Assembly (NCBI GenBank): GCA_031276985.1
Contig: JAISMA010000062.1
Location: forward strand, 1 to 7,001
Length of the DNA stretch: 7,001 bases
From: Helicobacteraceae bacterium
GTDB taxonomy: Bacteria; Campylobacterota; Campylobacteria; Campylobacterales; SZUA-545
Direction: 5' to 3'
Shown here: in pieces, positions 5,305-7,001 of the stretch
Layout of the letters: each line of letters opens with the position of its first letter
Numbering within the stretch: position 1 is the stretch's first letter
Program-made: the position numbers and the translations under genes
Notes under the pieces: model-generated
Seen by the model: the letters and a program-made list of their open reading frames with translations, nothing else
Told to the model about the DNA's origin: nothing
Database searches by the model: none

Positions 5305-6040
5305 TTTTAAGTCCTTTATATAAATTTTTGAACTGCTCTAAACTAAGTTCATGCGCTCGCGCGTTTTTGCCGATTCCGATCGCCTCAAGCGTCTCGATCG
5401 GCGCTTGGATCACGCTCGCAAGCCGTTTGCGCGGCGTTTTGAACGCTGTTTTCAAAAAACGGCTAAAGCCTTCGTCGTAACGATCTTGCGTTTTGACGAT
5501 CCTAATCACCGCCGATTCCACCTTTGGCGCGGGTTCAAAAGCCTCTTTTGAAACCTCGAACAACAACTCGGCGCTTCCAATCGACCGAACCAGCAGGCTA
5601 AGCGAATTCGCGTTGCGCGTCGCGCAAAACTTTTGCGCCATTTCCAGCTGCGTCATCACGATCAGCGACTTGCAGAGCGGATCGCGCAACGCTCTTAGGA
5701 TGATTTCCGTCGCCGCGTAGTACGGCAGGTTGGCTACGATCGCGTAAGGCTCGCTTGCCAAACCGTTTTCCCACGCCTCAAGCGCGTCCGCGCAAAGGAG
5801 CGTTAATTCGCCCGCCGCAATCGCCGCCGCAAACCGCTTTTGTAACGTTGCCGCAAGCGCGGCGTCGATTTCGATCGCGGTTAGATTCCCTTTAGCCAAA
5901 AGCGCTTCGGTTAAATCACCCAAGCCAGGTCCGATTTCCACTATCCGTTTTGGATAATCGGGCGTCGCTTCAATGATTTTGCGAACTACCGCGCGATCGA
6001 TTAAAAAATGCTGACCAAAACGCTTTTTGGCTCTAATCAC
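5297..6040 (-). CDS. ksgA: 16S rRNA (adenine-1518-N6/adenine-1519-N6) dimethyltransferase, 247 residues
   Basis: KsgA (RsmA) uses S-adenosylmethionine to dimethylate two adjacent adenines in the 3' hairpin of 16S rRNA during 30S assembly. The order of motifs is complete: AKKRFGQHFL at residues 4-13, SAM-binding EIGPGLGDL (35-43), acidic EID (57-59), catalytic NLPYY (104-108), and FEPAPKVESAV (168-178), followed by a small helical C-terminal domain (KTAFKTPRKRLASV). At 247 residues it is slightly shorter than the E. coli enzyme. The start codon is GTG at 6038-6040, chosen because AKKxxGQHFL near the N-terminus is how Helicobacter KsgA begins; no ATG lies upstream in frame. There is no clear Shine-Dalgarno; a 14-bp palindrome lies directly before the start instead. 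The stop overlaps the rnj start (ATGGATGA), so the two form an operon, ksgA first. Confidence 0.96.
   Translation of the reverse strand: MIRAKKRFGQHFLIDRAVVRKIIEATPDYPKRIVEIGPGLGDLTEALLAKGNLTAIEIDAALAATLQKRFAAAIAAGELTLLCADALEAWENGLASEPYAIVANLPYYAATEIILRALRDPLCKSLIVMTQLEMAQKFCATRNANSLSLLVRSIGSAELLFEVSKEAFEPAPKVESAVIRIVKTQDRYDEGFSRFLKTAFKTPRKRLASVIQAPIETLEAIGIGKNARAHELSLEQFKNLYKGLKNG
5312..5316 (-). promoter_or_regulatory. Shine-Dalgarno of rnj
   Basis: On the minus strand AAGGA sits 7 bases before the rnj ATG (5304-5302), inside the last codons of ksgA. It supports the long form of RNase J rather than an internal start. Confidence 0.7.
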
Positions 6041-6054
6041 GGCTAAGTTTAGCC
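6041..6054. promoter_or_regulatory. Perfect 14-bp palindrome directly before the ksgA start
   Basis: GGCTAA-GT-TTAGCC is a perfect 6-bp inverted repeat with a 2-base spacer, abutting the GTG start codon of ksgA at 6040. It occupies the place where a ribosome-binding site would be. It could be an operator in the 73-bp divergent gap between ksgA and the plus-strand genes, or chance. No promoter hexamers were clear enough to call. Confidence 0.35.
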
Positions 6055-6113
6055 CAAACGCGCTTAAACGCCAAAAGCGTAGTATTCGTTCCTGATTTGC
6101 GAGAGGTTTTGCG

Positions 6114-6197
6114 GTGAAAATGGTAATGTTTTTCGCTGGATTGGCGCTTTACGCGGCGGCGTTTGGCGCGGAAAAAACGACTTTGGTAAATTTCTGA
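6114..6197 (+). CDS. Signal-peptide-only mini-ORF, 27 residues (small secreted peptide or 5' remnant of a lost gene)
   Basis: A GTG at 6114, preceded by GAGAGG 7 bases upstream (6101-6106), opens a frame encoding a start MKMVMFFAGLALYAAAFGA followed by EKTTLVNF and TGA. The first 19 residues form a textbook Sec signal peptide: short lysine N-region, hydrophobic core, and A-x-G/A-type cleavage after AFGA. Only 8 residues would remain after cleavage. The good ribosome-binding site and signal peptide argue that translation starts here, or once did. The likeliest reading is the 5' end of an exported-protein gene whose body was lost or replaced by the A/T-rich gene beginning 14 bp later; a genuine tiny peptide or leader is possible. 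ATGs at codons 3 and 5 are alternative starts. Confidence 0.45.
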   Translation: MKMVMFFAGLALYAAAFGAEKTTLVNF

Positions 6198-6211
6198 AAG
6201 AAGGGCATAAA

Positions 6212-6640
6212 ATGGCGACGCAAACGATCGAATACGACATGGAATATGGCATAAAGAGCAAAAAAGAAGACGAAAAACAAATCGTAAAAAACATTAACAA
6301 TTTCCTGAAAAACGAATATAATTACAGAAAAATGTATAAATGGAAAGACACTTCAATTTCAAAATTTAATTATGGCGATTATTATTGTCAATTTATCAAG
6401 GAAAAACCACGCTGGTATTTTGATCTAACGATGAACGAAGATTTAGACGGGAAATGGAAATTTGACAATAGAGAAGCGCAGTGGATTTTATACACGCGGA
6501 AAAACTACGTTGAAGAATATACTCAAAAAGATCATGAAGACGTAGATTTGTTTTTCAAAAAACTTGTAGAAGCAATTGGTTTTGAAGCGGTATTATTACA
6601 TAAATACAAATTAGGCGAGGAAAGAATTGGAAATAAATAA
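6212..6640 (+). CDS. Hypothetical protein, 142 residues, A/T-rich orphan
   Basis: No family is recognised. The product is soluble and charged with no signal peptide or membrane segment. It is rich in Lys, Glu, Asp and aromatic residues: many Tyr in 37-60 (NYRKMYKW, NYGDYYCQF), then KPRWYFDLTM, KWKFDNREAQWILYTRK and a helical end HEDVDLFFKKLVEAIGFEA. A small alpha/beta fold is plausible, but this is a guess. The ATG has AGAAGGG with 6 bases between the last G and the start codon. Base and codon use are clearly more A/T-rich than rnj or ksgA next door, which suggests acquisition from elsewhere. It lies 14 bp after the signal-peptide mini-ORF and 26 bp before the LUD-domain gene, so it is probably on the same transcript as both. 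Small accessory proteins of this look include immunity and phage-derived proteins, but nothing in the sequence shows such a role. Confidence 0.75.
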   Translation: MATQTIEYDMEYGIKSKKEDEKQIVKNINNFLKNEYNYRKMYKWKDTSISKFNYGDYYCQFIKEKPRWYFDLTMNEDLDGKWKFDNREAQWILYTRKNYVEEYTQKDHEDVDLFFKKLVEAIGFEAVLLHKYKLGEERIGNK

Positions 6641-6666
6641 TACGACGACAAAAATAAGGTAGACTT

Positions 6667-7001
6667 ATGAACACGGAAACGGCATACGAACTTAGAAATT
6701 CAAAACTCGGTCCGCGGGTGGTTGCCGCGCTAAAAAAACGATATTTTGACGCGTGGTATTTTGACGATCCGCTGGAAGCGACGGATAAGATCATATCTCT
6801 TATTCCAAAAGAGCATACGGTTTCTTGGGGCGGCTCTATGACCGTTGTGGAATTAGGCATCCAAAAGCGGCTGGAAAAAGAAGGATATAGTTTGATCGAT
6901 AGAGACAAAGCTCCGCTTGATTCCGAAGAGCGAATGGAACTAATGCGAAAGGCTTTATTGTGCGATACTTTTCTTAGCGGCAGCAACGCCATAAGCGAAG
7001 A
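6667..7001 (+). CDS. LUD-domain (LutC/YkgG, DUF162-like) protein, N-terminal 111 residues, runs off the window
   Basis: The reading frame stays open from the ATG at 6667 to the window end. The N-terminal helix (ELRNSKLGPRVVAALKKRYF) is followed by residues 34-48 DPLEATDKIISLIPK, then the family's hallmark VSWGGSMTVVELGI at 52-65, YSLIDRD at 74-80, SEERMELMRKALLCDTFLSG at 86-105 and SNAIS at 106-110. This is the pattern of stand-alone LUD proteins, a family that includes LutC of the LutABC L-lactate utilisation complex. The substrate and role of stand-alone members are poorly settled, so lactate oxidation is only an inference. AAGG at 6656-6659, 7 bases before the ATG, supports the start. The usual remaining part of about 100 residues lies beyond the window. 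It may be co-transcribed with the orphan gene 26 bp upstream. Confidence 0.85.
   Translation, partial: MNTETAYELRNSKLGPRVVAALKKRYFDAWYFDDPLEATDKIISLIPKEHTVSWGGSMTVVELGIQKRLEKEGYSLIDRDKAPLDSEERMELMRKALLCDTFLSGSNAISE

Noticed and set aside
6055..6113. Sigma-70 promoter for the plus-strand genes (TAGTAT near 6080)
   Set aside because: Only four of six -10 positions match and no -35 element lies at the right distance.
6555..6992. 145-codon minus-strand frame opposite the LUD gene
   Set aside because: The plus-strand frame carries the WGGSMT hallmark and a ribosome-binding site; the minus frame is its shadow.

Overview
The window looks like a chromosomal piece of a Campylobacterota (epsilonproteobacterial) genome. 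The best evidence is a minus-strand pair, ksgA followed by rnj. The rnj start overlaps the ksgA stop by 8 bp, and the RNase J carries a long disordered N-terminal extension like that known from Helicobacter pylori. The KsgA N-terminus (V/M-x-x-AKK-x-x-GQHFL) also matches the Helicobacter form as I remember it. The exact species cannot be read from the sequence.

Layout. (1) 1-2309, plus strand: an accessory block of repeat genes. It starts with the C-terminal end of a Sel1/TPR-like repeat protein, coupled by ATGA to an unrecognised 295-residue protein. A second Sel1/TPR-like protein of 441 residues follows and overlaps that gene. The first Sel1 C-terminus and the second match without gaps over 144 bp (1-144 and 2173-2316), with the last 44 bp identical. 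The same ATGA junction follows both, so the block looks like a duplicated cassette whose second downstream partner has been lost. (2) 2310-3093: a gene-free stretch of nearly 800 bp between convergent genes. It is filled with degraded copies of a palindromic GGATACCCGC/GCGGGAATGAC-type repeat, then a dense GATC cluster built of two 56-bp copies exactly 100 bp apart, then an 18-bp tandem repeat. (3) 3094-6040, minus strand: the housekeeping pair rnj (RNase J, RNA decay and maturation) and ksgA (16S rRNA dimethyltransferase). Their translation is probably coupled. (4) 6041-7001, plus strand: a signal-peptide-only mini-ORF, an A/T-rich orphan gene, and the first 111 codons of a LUD-domain (LutC/DUF162-like) protein that runs off the window.

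A recurring theme is local proliferation of GATC/CGATCG words. Three dense clusters occur in unrelated settings: in frame near the start of the second Sel1 gene, in the intergenic region, and in the disordered N-terminus of RNase J. In the Sel1 gene all the spacings are multiples of three, and the inserted basic repeat pushes an apparent signal peptide about 100 residues away from any standard start codon. I see no convincing new defence or mobile system. The most unusual items are the GATC-repeat expansions and the duplicated Sel1 cassette.
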